From contig CAJUSI010000071.1 of assembly GCA_910589035.1 (NCBI GenBank), positions 1 to 60,075 on the forward strand: a stretch of DNA of 60,075 nucleotides, read 5' to 3'. This DNA is from an uncultured Acetatifactor sp. (GTDB lineage Bacteria > Bacillota > Clostridia > Lachnospirales > Lachnospiraceae). The notes under the pieces are model-generated. The model made no database searches. It was given only the letters and a program-made list of their open reading frames with translations, and was not told where the DNA came from. Positions 35,607 to 43,261 of the stretch are shown piece by piece; within the stretch, counting starts at the first letter, position 1; each line of letters opens with the position of its first letter. The position numbers and the translations under genes were made by a program.

Positions 35607-35627
35607 GAAAACTTTCAACTCTCAAGT
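35607..35627 (-). repeat. Right terminal inverted repeat of the IS
   Basis: Read on the minus strand begins ACTTGAGAGTTGAAAG. It pairs with 34017-34037. Confidence 0.9.
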
Positions 35628-35930
35628 AAATTAGTACCCTTTTTATTTTTGCTTACTCTTTCTCTAAAAAGTTTCTTTATTTATCCATATCTTAATACTT
35701 ATTTTCTAAAAGTCATATTTTCATTCCATCATCTCCTTCTCAATAATTCGCTTACACCATATTGAAAAATGCTTTTTTATAGTATAATTTTGATAATAGA
35801 ATCATTACTTGGATTCTATTATATAATTTTATGTACTTGACTATATCATATTTTTCAAGACTGCGAACATTTTTTGCATGAAATGACCAATTTCTGACAT
35901 AAACGTGCTTTTTACAAAGGGGAAGCTGAG
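35628..35930. other. AT-rich control region of the two-component system
   Basis: No gene. A plausible promoter has TATAAT at 35783-35788 with TTGAAA about 15 bases upstream. Directly after it is an 11-base perfect inverted repeat (35793-35803 with 35812-35822), a candidate regulator site or hairpin. Confidence 0.5.
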
Positions 35931-37280
35931 ATGAATATTTTCGTCGCAATGTTATCAGCCACTAATTATTCCATCGGATATATTGGATTGCTGCCTGTCC
36001 GCATGAAAAGCCGATATTATCTGCTTTTATTTGCCTATTCTTTTTCACTCTACTATTGGGCAGGTATTTTCTGGGGACAATGGATCACAATTCCGCTTAT
36101 ACTGGGATGCAGTTTTATTGTTTATTTGGGTAGTCATAAAAACATCCTGCATCTTACATTTTCCCTGACCGGATATCTTATACTGATTCTGCTTAATCAC
36201 ATTTTTACCATACCCTTAAGCATCATAGGCAAAACGATACCCTATTTACATTTACAAATACATTCCGCAATTATTTTTCTCCTTACCCAGATACTTGTCC
36301 TCTGTATCGCCCTGTACCTTCTCCGCAGATTCTTCCTCCTGCCGAGGCTGCCCATCCTCTCCGCCTGCCCGCAGAAACTGTTATATTTTTTTCTTGCGGA
36401 ACTGTATGCGGGGCTGGCCTTGATGACCGCTAATTTCATATATGGAGAAGCTGTAGCATATCCTGCAGAAGTTTTGTCCCTGAATGGAACACTAGTCACC
36501 GCTTTTACCCTCTCCGCCATATTGATCTTCTACAATATGTATGATATTCTTAAGAAAAACTATGAACTCGGCCTCCAGCAGGCACAATCCGCCATCATGC
36601 AGGAGTATGCTCACCGCATGGAAAGCCTTTATGAGGATGTCCGCATATTCCGGCATGATTACCGAAATATCCTCGCCACCATGCAAAACTATATCGATGA
36701 AGAAAATACAGAAGCATTAAAAGATTATTTTTATAAGACAATTCTGCATTGTGCGCCTGTGCTGTCCGATGACGGCTTTACTCTGGGCAGACTGCATCTG
36801 CTGGAAGACGATGCGGTAAAGAGCCTGCTTTATATGAAGATAGTAGCTATCCTGAATCACAAAATCCACCTTAATCTGGAGATTACGGAGAAAGTTCCTG
36901 TCCTGCCCATAGACAGTATTATCCTGTGCCAGATATTGGGTATCTTATTGGATAATGCTCTGGAGGCCGCCCTTGTGAGCTCGGAGAAATCACTCCAAAT
37001 TACTATTGTTACCACTGATTCTTCAGTCCTTTTCTCCATCTCTAACAGCACCCTTCCCCTCCCTGTGCCTGTGGCCGCCCTGTTAAAACCAGGATACAGC
37101 TCAAAGGAAGGACATGAAGGGATTGGACTTGCCATTGTGGACGAACTCCTGGATTCTATTTCCTGTGCGGAACTGTCTACAAAGTATGACGGCTCTGTCT
37201 TTTGTCAGGCATTGGAAATACTTCAACACAGGGGAAAACATCCAGGTCTTAAGCAATCGCTTCCAAAGGGACCCATGTAA
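35931..37280 (+). CDS. AgrC-like membrane sensor histidine kinase (GHKL type)
   Basis: 449 residues; ATG 35931 has AGGGGAAG about 7 bases upstream. The first 205 residues hold six or seven membrane helices with almost no extracellular loop, as in AgrC/ComD peptide receptors. The phospho-acceptor histidine is H242 (IFRHDYRN), followed by the GHKL ATPase: N-box GILLDNALEAAL and G-box GHEGIGLAIVDELL. It phosphorylates the response regulator encoded 19 bases downstream. No peptide precursor (agrD-like) or processing protease gene is in view, so the signal may be made elsewhere. AT-rich codon use suggests acquisition by transfer. Confidence 0.9.
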   Translation: MNIFVAMLSATNYSIGYIGLLPVRMKSRYYLLLFAYSFSLYYWAGIFWGQWITIPLILGCSFIVYLGSHKNILHLTFSLTGYLILILLNHIFTIPLSIIGKTIPYLHLQIHSAIIFLLTQILVLCIALYLLRRFFLLPRLPILSACPQKLLYFFLAELYAGLALMTANFIYGEAVAYPAEVLSLNGTLVTAFTLSAILIFYNMYDILKKNYELGLQQAQSAIMQEYAHRMESLYEDVRIFRHDYRNILATMQNYIDEENTEALKDYFYKTILHCAPVLSDDGFTLGRLHLLEDDAVKSLLYMKIVAILNHKIHLNLEITEKVPVLPIDSIILCQILGILLDNALEAALVSSEKSLQITIVTTDSSVLFSISNSTLPLPVPVAALLKPGYSSKEGHEGIGLAIVDELLDSISCAELSTKYDGSVFCQALEILQHRGKHPGLKQSLPKGPM

Positions 37281-37299
37281 AAAAAGGAGAATAATACAG

Positions 37300-38043
37300 A
37301 TGACGGAAATATACCTTTGTGATGACGAACACATCTGGATAGAGCAAATGGAACAGGCTGTCTTAGATTTTATGATAAGCAGTGACTGGGCGCTTACTGT
37401 TACGTGCAAGACCTCTGCGCCGCGGGAACTCCTGGAGCAGCTATTACAGCACAAGACCTCCGGCGGAATCTACTTCCTGGATATCAACCTGAAATCAGAA
37501 ATGAATGGTATAACATTGGGCGCAGAAATCCGCAAACTGGACTCTGAAGCCGTATTGGTCTTTGTTACCTCCCATGACGAGTTGGTAATGGATACTTTCC
37601 GTCTGAAATTACAGGCTACGGACTACATATTAAAGGACAGCGGCAGTCTCCGCACTCAAATTGGCGAGACACTGCGCGCTGTGGAATCGCGTTATGGACG
37701 TTTTGCGGGAAGGCTGTCTGCACCGCGCATCCGGCTCGAGGCGGGCGGTTTCGTTCATTTTATCATAAAGGATGATATTTATTTCGTGGAATCGGAAAAA
37801 AATCAGCACAAGCTTTCCGTCCATCTGCGATCCGAAATATTTACCCTTGGCATGTCATTAAAGGAGGTTGCGGAGCTGCTGGGAGAGGATTTTGTCTTCT
37901 GCAGGCGAGGCTGTCTGGTCAATCCCCTGCATGTAACCGCAATAGACCAGAACGCCAGGGAAATTGTTTTCGACAACGGGGAAAGATGCCGCTGTTCCCA
38001 CAGGGCATGGCGGATTGTGGCAGAAAAGATGGGGATCCATTAA
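37300..38043 (+). CDS. LytTR-family response regulator
   Basis: 247 residues from ATG 37300 (AAAAAGGAGA about 10 bases upstream; the longer frame overlaps the kinase gene and lacks a site). The receiver domain begins EIYLCDDEHIW with phospho-acceptor D61 (YFLDINLKS). It is followed by a LytTR DNA-binding domain (DIYFVESEKNQHKLSVH, CRRGCLVNPLHVTAID) that binds spaced direct repeats. Target genes are unknown. The ABC exporter on the far side of the insertion sequence, with AAAATTTTG repeats upstream, is a good candidate. Confidence 0.93.
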   Translation: MTEIYLCDDEHIWIEQMEQAVLDFMISSDWALTVTCKTSAPRELLEQLLQHKTSGGIYFLDINLKSEMNGITLGAEIRKLDSEAVLVFVTSHDELVMDTFRLKLQATDYILKDSGSLRTQIGETLRAVESRYGRFAGRLSAPRIRLEAGGFVHFIIKDDIYFVESEKNQHKLSVHLRSEIFTLGMSLKEVAELLGEDFVFCRRGCLVNPLHVTAIDQNAREIVFDNGERCRCSHRAWRIVAEKMGIH

Positions 38044-38062
38044 TCGGGCCGTGATGTTATTT

Positions 38063-38617
38063 CTAATCAATACCTTCAAAGATTTCGCCTAATGTCATCT
38101 TAATATGGGGAAATGCCCTCAGACAGATTTCCGTATCAGCATTATAATCTTCCTCTTCCCTGTCGTCCTGAAGCATATAATTCTGTTCTAAGACATACTT
38201 CCCATTCTGCAGATAATATATTTCTACGGTTCCTAAAGGAGAGACAATCCAATACTCTTCTACCCCTGCCTGTTCATAGATATCTTTCTTCTCGGTTTTA
38301 TCCCTTTTTGCTGTAGAATGGCTCAGCGTCTCTGCAATGAATTTGGGGATACCGCTGTATGCTCCGCCCTTTAAATGCTTCCTGTCGCATATGATCATAA
38401 TATCCGGACATACGTAATCATCATTTACATCCGGATGATATTGAAAATCGCAATTCTCCATTGACACACGGCAGATGCTGCCTTTTAAACCCTGTTTTAT
38501 AATCGTATATAGATTTCCGTCAACCATAAAATGGCCATATCCCGGAGAAGGAGACATATCATAAATTACGCCATTTATCTTTTCATCCTTTTTTCTTTCA
38601 AATTCTGCCATTCCCAT
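38063..38617 (-). CDS. Uma2 family (DUF820) putative endonuclease
   Basis: 184 residues from ATG 38617 (GAGGGGG 7 bases upstream). It has the PD-(D/E)xK fold pattern of Uma2: CPDIMIICD, then IPKFIAETLSHSTAKRDKTEKK with catalytic Asp, Glu and Lys-like positions, and VEEYWIVSP. Such genes are abundant in Clostridia and Cyanobacteria with unknown roles, and no nuclease activity has been shown for most. It is convergent with the response regulator (19 bases apart). Confidence 0.88.
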   Translation of the reverse strand: MGMAEFERKKDEKINGVIYDMSPSPGYGHFMVDGNLYTIIKQGLKGSICRVSMENCDFQYHPDVNDDYVCPDIMIICDRKHLKGGAYSGIPKFIAETLSHSTAKRDKTEKKDIYEQAGVEEYWIVSPLGTVEIYYLQNGKYVLEQNYMLQDDREEEDYNADTEICLRAFPHIKMTLGEIFEGID

Positions 38618-38722
38618 ATATAACCCCCTCTTCCCTGCACTGGATGATATCAAATCCACGGTTCCATTCTACTAAAACGCCCGCTTTTTTCAAGCCGTTG
38701 TTAAGCCTGAAAGCAGGTTCCT

Positions 38723-39265
38723 TCAGCCCGCCCCCCTGGGGCAGCCCGTACATCCTCCGCAGCCCTCCCGGGGGATCGGCGCGGCCAGGTCAAAGGGACT
38801 GGTCAGCAGGCAGACCGCCTGGGCAGAGATTCCCTCCCCTGCGCCGGTAAAGCCAAGGCCCTCCTCGGTGGTGGCCTTCACACTGACATATTCCGCATCC
38901 AGGCCCAGCGCATCCGCAATGTTCCCTCGCATCCTGTCGATATAGGGCCGCATTTTCGGAGCCTGAGCAATTATCGTGGAATCAATATTCTCTATGAAAA
39001 AGCCTTTTTCCGTTAAAAGCTCCCCCACCTTCTTCAGGAGTACCAGGGAGGAAATCCCACTGTATGCCGGATCGCTGTCCGGAAAATGCTTTCCGATATC
39101 CCCAAGCGCCGCCGCCCCCAGCAGGGCGTCCATGACGGCGTGGAGCAGCACATCCGCATCCGAATGACCCATAAGCCCCCTCTCATAGGGAATTTCTACT
39201 CCTCCCAGAATCAGCTTCCTGTCTTCCGCAAGCCTGTGCACATCATATCCTGTCCCGATTCTCAT
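38723..39265 (-). CDS. ispF: 2-C-methyl-D-erythritol 2,4-cyclodiphosphate synthase
   Basis: 180 residues. Zinc ligands DVH (GTGYDVHRLAED) and the second His in MGHSDADVLLHAVMDALLGA, plus the substrate motif HFPDSDPAYSG and signature VSVKATTEEGLGFTGAGEGI, are all intact. It performs the fifth step of the non-mevalonate isoprenoid pathway as a homotrimer. The last 20 residues are an unusual Cys/Gly-rich tail (CGGCTGC) beyond the normal end. The DEAD-box helicase ends 14 bases upstream, so the two are probably co-transcribed. Confidence 0.96.
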   Translation of the reverse strand: MRIGTGYDVHRLAEDRKLILGGVEIPYERGLMGHSDADVLLHAVMDALLGAAALGDIGKHFPDSDPAYSGISSLVLLKKVGELLTEKGFFIENIDSTIIAQAPKMRPYIDRMRGNIADALGLDAEYVSVKATTEEGLGFTGAGEGISAQAVCLLTSPFDLAAPIPREGCGGCTGCPRGAG

Positions 39266-39279
39266 ATGGTCCCAACCTT

Positions 39280-41220
39280 TTATCTCTGCTTTTTCTTCTT
39301 TTTGGGAAAGGAAAATGCCAGTCCCTTCTCACTGCCGTCCAGTCTCACATCACGCACCCTGGAAGGACTGCTTTCTTCCCTGTCATTCTTTCTGCGGCTG
39401 CCGTATTCTTCCCCGCGGCTGCGCTTTCTGCGGTCGTCACGCTCTTCCTCACGCCCGTGTCTTCTGCGGTCGCTGTGGCTCTCCTCCCGCTCCCGCCTTC
39501 CGCGGTCGTCATGGTCTTCCTCCCAACCGCGCCTTTTGCGGTCGTCCCGGTCCTCTTCCCGGCCGCGCCTTCTGCGCCCGTCACGCTCTTCCTCACGCCC
39601 GCGCCTTCCGCGGTCGTCACGGTCTTCCCCTCTGCCGCGTCTCCTGCGGCCGTCATAGTCCTCTTCCCGGCCGCGTCTTCCGCGTCCGCTCCGGTCTTCC
39701 TCCCGGCCGCGCCTCCTGCGGTCGTCTCTGCGCCCGTCACGGCCTTTGTCACGGCCCCCGCGTCCGCCTCGGCTGTCATAGTCGTCCGCCTCAATTTCGG
39801 GTCCCTTGTCCCCTATCTGGCACTTCAGCATCGCCGCAGCCAGTTCCAGTGCGTCGCATTCCTCCGCGGACATTTTCCGCTGGAGATATGCCTTCATTAT
39901 CTCAATATCTTCACTCTCATGGAACTCCCATGCCCGGTTTAAATACTTGTCCGCCTTGGCCTTCAGGACCTTGGCAGCTCCCGGCAGCTTCTTTTCCTCA
40001 ATGGTAGTACGGCAGAAACGCTCGATCTGGCGGATACGGTATATTTCCCTGCCGCTGACAAAGGTAAAGGAACGTCCCGTCTTCCCCGCACGCCCCGTCC
40101 TGCCGATGCGGTGCACATAGTACTCCATATCCTGGGGCAGGTCATAATTGATGACCGCCTCCACATTATCCACATCGATCCCACGGGCCGCCACATCCGT
40201 TGCGATGAGAATATTGGTCCCCCCGTTCCGGAAACGGTTCATTGCCACATCCCTCTGATGCTGGGACATATCTCCGTGGAGCGCCTCCGCACGGAATCCG
40301 GCCTTTTTCAGCATCTCAGCCAGCTCGTCCACCATGATTTTCGTATTGCAGAAGATCAGGCAGAGATTGGGCTGGTAATACTCCAGGAGCCGGACACAGG
40401 CCGCCTCCTTATCCTGCTTTCTCACCTTATAGTATCTCTGGGTGACCAGAGAAATGGTCAGCTCCTTCGCCGCCACCTTCACCAGCCTGGCATCCTTCTG
40501 GAACCGGTTCGCAATCTCCAGAATGGGCTGGGGCATGGTTGCCGAGAAAAGGGCGGTCTGGTGCTCCCCGGGAATCTCCCCGAGAATCAGCTCCATGTCC
40601 TCCCGGAACCCCATGTCCAGCATTTCATCCGCCTCGTCCAGCACCACCATATTCACATAGTCCAGCTTTATCGTATGACGGCGCATATGATCCATGACGC
40701 GCCCGGGCGTACCCACGATAATCTGCACATCCCTGAGCCCCCTGATCTGCTTGCTGATCTCCTGCCCACCGTAGACGGGCAGCACTTTAATGCCGTGCAT
40801 ATATTTTGCAATGTGGCGGATCTCCTCCGCCGCCTGCATTGCCAGTTCTCTGGTGGGACAGAGGATCACCGTCTGCAGCCTGCGCAGGTCAGGGTCGATC
40901 TTCTGCAGGGCCGGGATGGCAAAGGCCGCCGTCTTGCCCGTACCGGTCTGTGCCTGCCCGATAATATCCTCATTTTTCAGCAGATAGGGAATCGCCTGCA
41001 CCTGGATCGGCGTAAGCTTCTCGAATCCCATCTCCCTTACCGCACGGACAATTCTGGCATCCAGAAGAGGCTCAATGGATGCCAGACTGTCGGGCTCCCC
41101 CTCCTCTTCCTGCATCTGCGTATCCTCTTCCGCCTCAGCTTCCTCCATAATTTCTGCGTCCCCTGCTGCTCCCAGCTCCTCTCTTACATCCGTTCCTCTC
41201 ATTTTACCCGTCTCTCTCAT
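39280..41220 (-). CDS. DEAD-box RNA helicase with Arg/Asp-rich repeat tail
   Basis: 646 residues with all DEAD-box motifs: AQTGTGKTAA, PTRELAMQ, VLDEADEMLD, FSATMP, LIATDVAARGIDV and HRIGRTGRAGK. The N-terminal 60 residues are acidic. After an RNA-binding region the last 170 residues form about nine copies of a 12-residue unit such as GREEDRDDRRRR, alternating Arg- and Asp/Glu-rich, likely disordered and able to bind RNA or form condensates. The layout resembles CshA/DeaD cold-shock helicases of Firmicutes. ATG 41220 has only a distant AGGAAGG; the ATG seven codons later is an alternative start. The gene is upstream of ispF. Confidence 0.93.
   Translation of the reverse strand: MRETGKMRGTDVREELGAAGDAEIMEEAEAEEDTQMQEEEGEPDSLASIEPLLDARIVRAVREMGFEKLTPIQVQAIPYLLKNEDIIGQAQTGTGKTAAFAIPALQKIDPDLRRLQTVILCPTRELAMQAAEEIRHIAKYMHGIKVLPVYGGQEISKQIRGLRDVQIIVGTPGRVMDHMRRHTIKLDYVNMVVLDEADEMLDMGFREDMELILGEIPGEHQTALFSATMPQPILEIANRFQKDARLVKVAAKELTISLVTQRYYKVRKQDKEAACVRLLEYYQPNLCLIFCNTKIMVDELAEMLKKAGFRAEALHGDMSQHQRDVAMNRFRNGGTNILIATDVAARGIDVDNVEAVINYDLPQDMEYYVHRIGRTGRAGKTGRSFTFVSGREIYRIRQIERFCRTTIEEKKLPGAAKVLKAKADKYLNRAWEFHESEDIEIMKAYLQRKMSAEECDALELAAAMLKCQIGDKGPEIEADDYDSRGGRGGRDKGRDGRRDDRRRRGREEDRSGRGRRGREEDYDGRRRRGRGEDRDDRGRRGREEERDGRRRRGREEDRDDRKRRGWEEDHDDRGRREREESHSDRRRHGREEERDDRRKRSRGEEYGSRRKNDREESSPSRVRDVRLDGSEKGLAFSFPKKKKKQR
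39380..39780 (-). repeat. 36-bp-period repeat encoding the Arg-rich tail
   Basis: About ten imperfect units of 36 bases, each encoding a GREED-RDDRRRR-type dodecapeptide. Copies diverge at the protein level (Arg, Asp, Glu swaps), so the array is old rather than newly expanded. Confidence 0.8.
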
Positions 41221-41244
41221 CTTTAAATTTACTGTATTCCTTCC

Positions 41245-41715
41245 TCACAATATTATTTCCATTCCTGTCTTCTGGGGCGTCAGTCCGCATTTCTCATAAA
41301 ACAGCTTTGCTCCGGGATTGCATTCCCATACATTCAGGGTCACATTGTAGCAGCCTTCCCTTCTGGCATACTGAAGCACATATTCATACAGCCTGCTTCC
41401 TATATGCTGCCCTCTGGAAGACTCATCCACGCACAGATCGTCAATATACAGCGTCTTTATATCTGTCAGTATATTATCATTTAATTGCCGCTTCAGAATG
41501 CAAAAGGCATACCCCATCACATGTTCGGAATCATCCAGCGCCACAAACACCGGCTTTGTATCGTCATGCAGAATAGCCGAAAGCTCCTCATCCCTGTATT
41601 TTTTGGCATCTGCCTTAAACAGATCCGGCCTTCCCCTGTGGTGAACCGTCAGCACCTGACGAAGCAGCTTGTTGATTCCTTCCATATCCTGATCTATTCC
41701 GCGCCTGATATACAT
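41245..41715 (-). CDS. GNAT family N-acetyltransferase
   Basis: 156 residues. The acetyl-CoA loop is RGQHIGSRL (R/QxxGxG/A type) at about residue 100 after strand TLYIDDLCVD; motif B follows as LNVWECNPGAKLFYEKCGL. The start at ATG 41715 is preceded by GGAGA. It is cytosolic, probably acetylates a small amine or protein N terminus; the substrate is unknown. It lies just downstream of the SPFH gene on the same strand and upstream of the DEAD-box gene. Confidence 0.92.
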   Translation of the reverse strand: MYIRRGIDQDMEGINKLLRQVLTVHHRGRPDLFKADAKKYRDEELSAILHDDTKPVFVALDDSEHVMGYAFCILKRQLNDNILTDIKTLYIDDLCVDESSRGQHIGSRLYEYVLQYARREGCYNVTLNVWECNPGAKLFYEKCGLTPQKTGMEIIL

Positions 41716-41806
41716 TCTCTCACACTCTCCTATGATATCCCAAAAGAATCCCTGTCATTCTAGCATTGTCCCGGCAATATTTCAATAGTATTTTGCATAA
41801 AATTTC

Positions 41807-43198
41807 CTACTGCAGCCTTGTGCCGCATTCGTCGCAGAATTTGGCGGCGTCGCCGACTGCCTTCCCGCAGCCGGGGCAGAGCTTCGGCTGGGGCTTCCCG
41901 CATTCGGGGCAGAATTTCGCCCGAAATGATATCACCGCACCGCATTCGCAGGTCTTTGTCCCTGTCGGTGCATCAGCCGGCTGTACGCCACCGGGCACAG
42001 GATTCTGCTGCATTCCTCCCGTTGCCGGATTCTGCTGTCCGCCCTCTGCCGCGCTGCCCATAGACCCGGAATTCTGCTGTACGACTCCCGCCCCATAGCC
42101 TCCGGACGCAAAGTTCTGTCCGGTTCCCTCCGCCATGTTCTGCCCGGCGCCCGCCTGCGGTACTCCCGGGCTTCCTGCAGGCACAACCCCCGGCGCCGGA
42201 GGCGCCGTCTGTATGCCGTTCATGGCGCCGGACACCATCCCCGCCACCGTTCCGCCCAGGGTGCCTCCCACGCCGGCCATCATTCCAAGCCCCATTCCCA
42301 TACCGGTAAACTGGCCCGTATTCTCATTCTGCGCCACCGTCTGCGCCACGTCAAAGCTCCTCTCGTCCTGGTAAGTATAACCCTCCAGCTGGCGTTTCTG
42401 GGCCATGGACTGCGCCTCCATCACCCGCATCTGGGACTCCGTCTGCTGCCGTATGAGATTCACCTGCGCCTGAGTCTGCGCCTCAAACACATTTGTGAAC
42501 CGCTGAGCCGTCAAATCCTTCACCCGTATGTAATTCAGATCATCCTCGGGCCGCACCACCTCCTCGATCAGGAACTGCGCCAGGTCCACCCCATATTCCT
42601 CAAAGTCACGGCGCAGTCTGTCGCGCAGCGCGTCGGACAGGACATCCAGCTGCGTATCAATCTCAAAAATATTCAGCTGCTGCTCCTTGATTGTCCTGGC
42701 CAGCTGGGATTTCACTCGGTTCTGGATAAAACTGCGGAAATATCGAACAATGGTTTCGGGCATGATAGAGGATTCAGCGCCGATCAGCCGTGTGACAAAC
42801 CCGGCGGAATCCCTGATCCGCAGGCTTAAGCTTCCCCTGGCCCCGATCTCCATGGGGAAATTATAGGTGGGCTCTATAAACTGTACTTTGCTGTCCGTCC
42901 CCCAGCGCAGCGCCATTACCTCCACCTTATTGACGAAGTAGACCTGACAGTGAAAAGTGGACACGCCCCCTGTGGGAATCTGCAGTAATCTTCTAAGCAC
43001 CGGAATATTCCCGGTCTCCAGCACATATTTCCCGGCCGGGAATACATCCGCCACCTGTCCGTTGCTGAACAGGATAGCCTCCATAGGCTCCTGCACGATC
43101 AGCGTGGAATGTGTGTTGAAGTCCTCCGCCTCATGCTTCCATACCAGAGTATGGTTATTTCCCTCGTATTTAATGACCTCCCATATTTTCAGATTCAT
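41807..43198 (-). CDS. YdjI-like SPFH protein with C-terminal zinc ribbons
   Basis: 463 residues, CAGGAGG 7 bases before ATG 43198. Residues about 20-230 form an SPFH (band 7) domain of the virion-core-protein/YdjI subgroup, without an N-terminal membrane helix. A glutamine-rich helical stretch (QTQAQVNLIRQQTESQMRVM) is followed by a glycine-rich hydrophobic hairpin segment (GMGMGLGMMAGVGG). Then a Gly/Gln/Pro linker and two zinc ribbons at the end: CECGA...CPECG and CPGCG...CDECG. In Bacillus subtilis YdjI works with zinc-ribbon membrane proteins to recruit PspA to stressed membranes. Here it is downstream of zinc-ribbon/TIR membrane genes, which suggests an analogous assembly. Confidence 0.9.
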   Translation of the reverse strand: MNLKIWEVIKYEGNNHTLVWKHEAEDFNTHSTLIVQEPMEAILFSNGQVADVFPAGKYVLETGNIPVLRRLLQIPTGGVSTFHCQVYFVNKVEVMALRWGTDSKVQFIEPTYNFPMEIGARGSLSLRIRDSAGFVTRLIGAESSIMPETIVRYFRSFIQNRVKSQLARTIKEQQLNIFEIDTQLDVLSDALRDRLRRDFEEYGVDLAQFLIEEVVRPEDDLNYIRVKDLTAQRFTNVFEAQTQAQVNLIRQQTESQMRVMEAQSMAQKRQLEGYTYQDERSFDVAQTVAQNENTGQFTGMGMGLGMMAGVGGTLGGTVAGMVSGAMNGIQTAPPAPGVVPAGSPGVPQAGAGQNMAEGTGQNFASGGYGAGVVQQNSGSMGSAAEGGQQNPATGGMQQNPVPGGVQPADAPTGTKTCECGAVISFRAKFCPECGKPQPKLCPGCGKAVGDAAKFCDECGTRLQ

Positions 43199-43261
43199 CT
43201 TCCTGCCTCCTGTTGTTTGTTGTTGTGCATCTTTACCTGTCCGTCTTCGTTAAGAGATTTT

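Larger units (their letters stand above)
34017..35627 (-). mobile_element. IS4-type insertion sequence, complete with terminal repeats
   Basis: 1611 bases bounded by 21-base imperfect inverted repeats (34017-34037 and 35607-35627; arms begin ACTTG and differ at two or three positions) and flanked by a 5-base direct repeat AAATT (34012-34016, 35628-35632), a target-site duplication. It encodes one DDE transposase interrupted by an in-frame TAG. A long non-coding stretch (35477-35606) upstream of the transposase holds an imperfect inverted repeat (CCACCAGAA...TTCTGGTTGG). It lies between the ABC operon and the two-component system. Confidence 0.9.
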
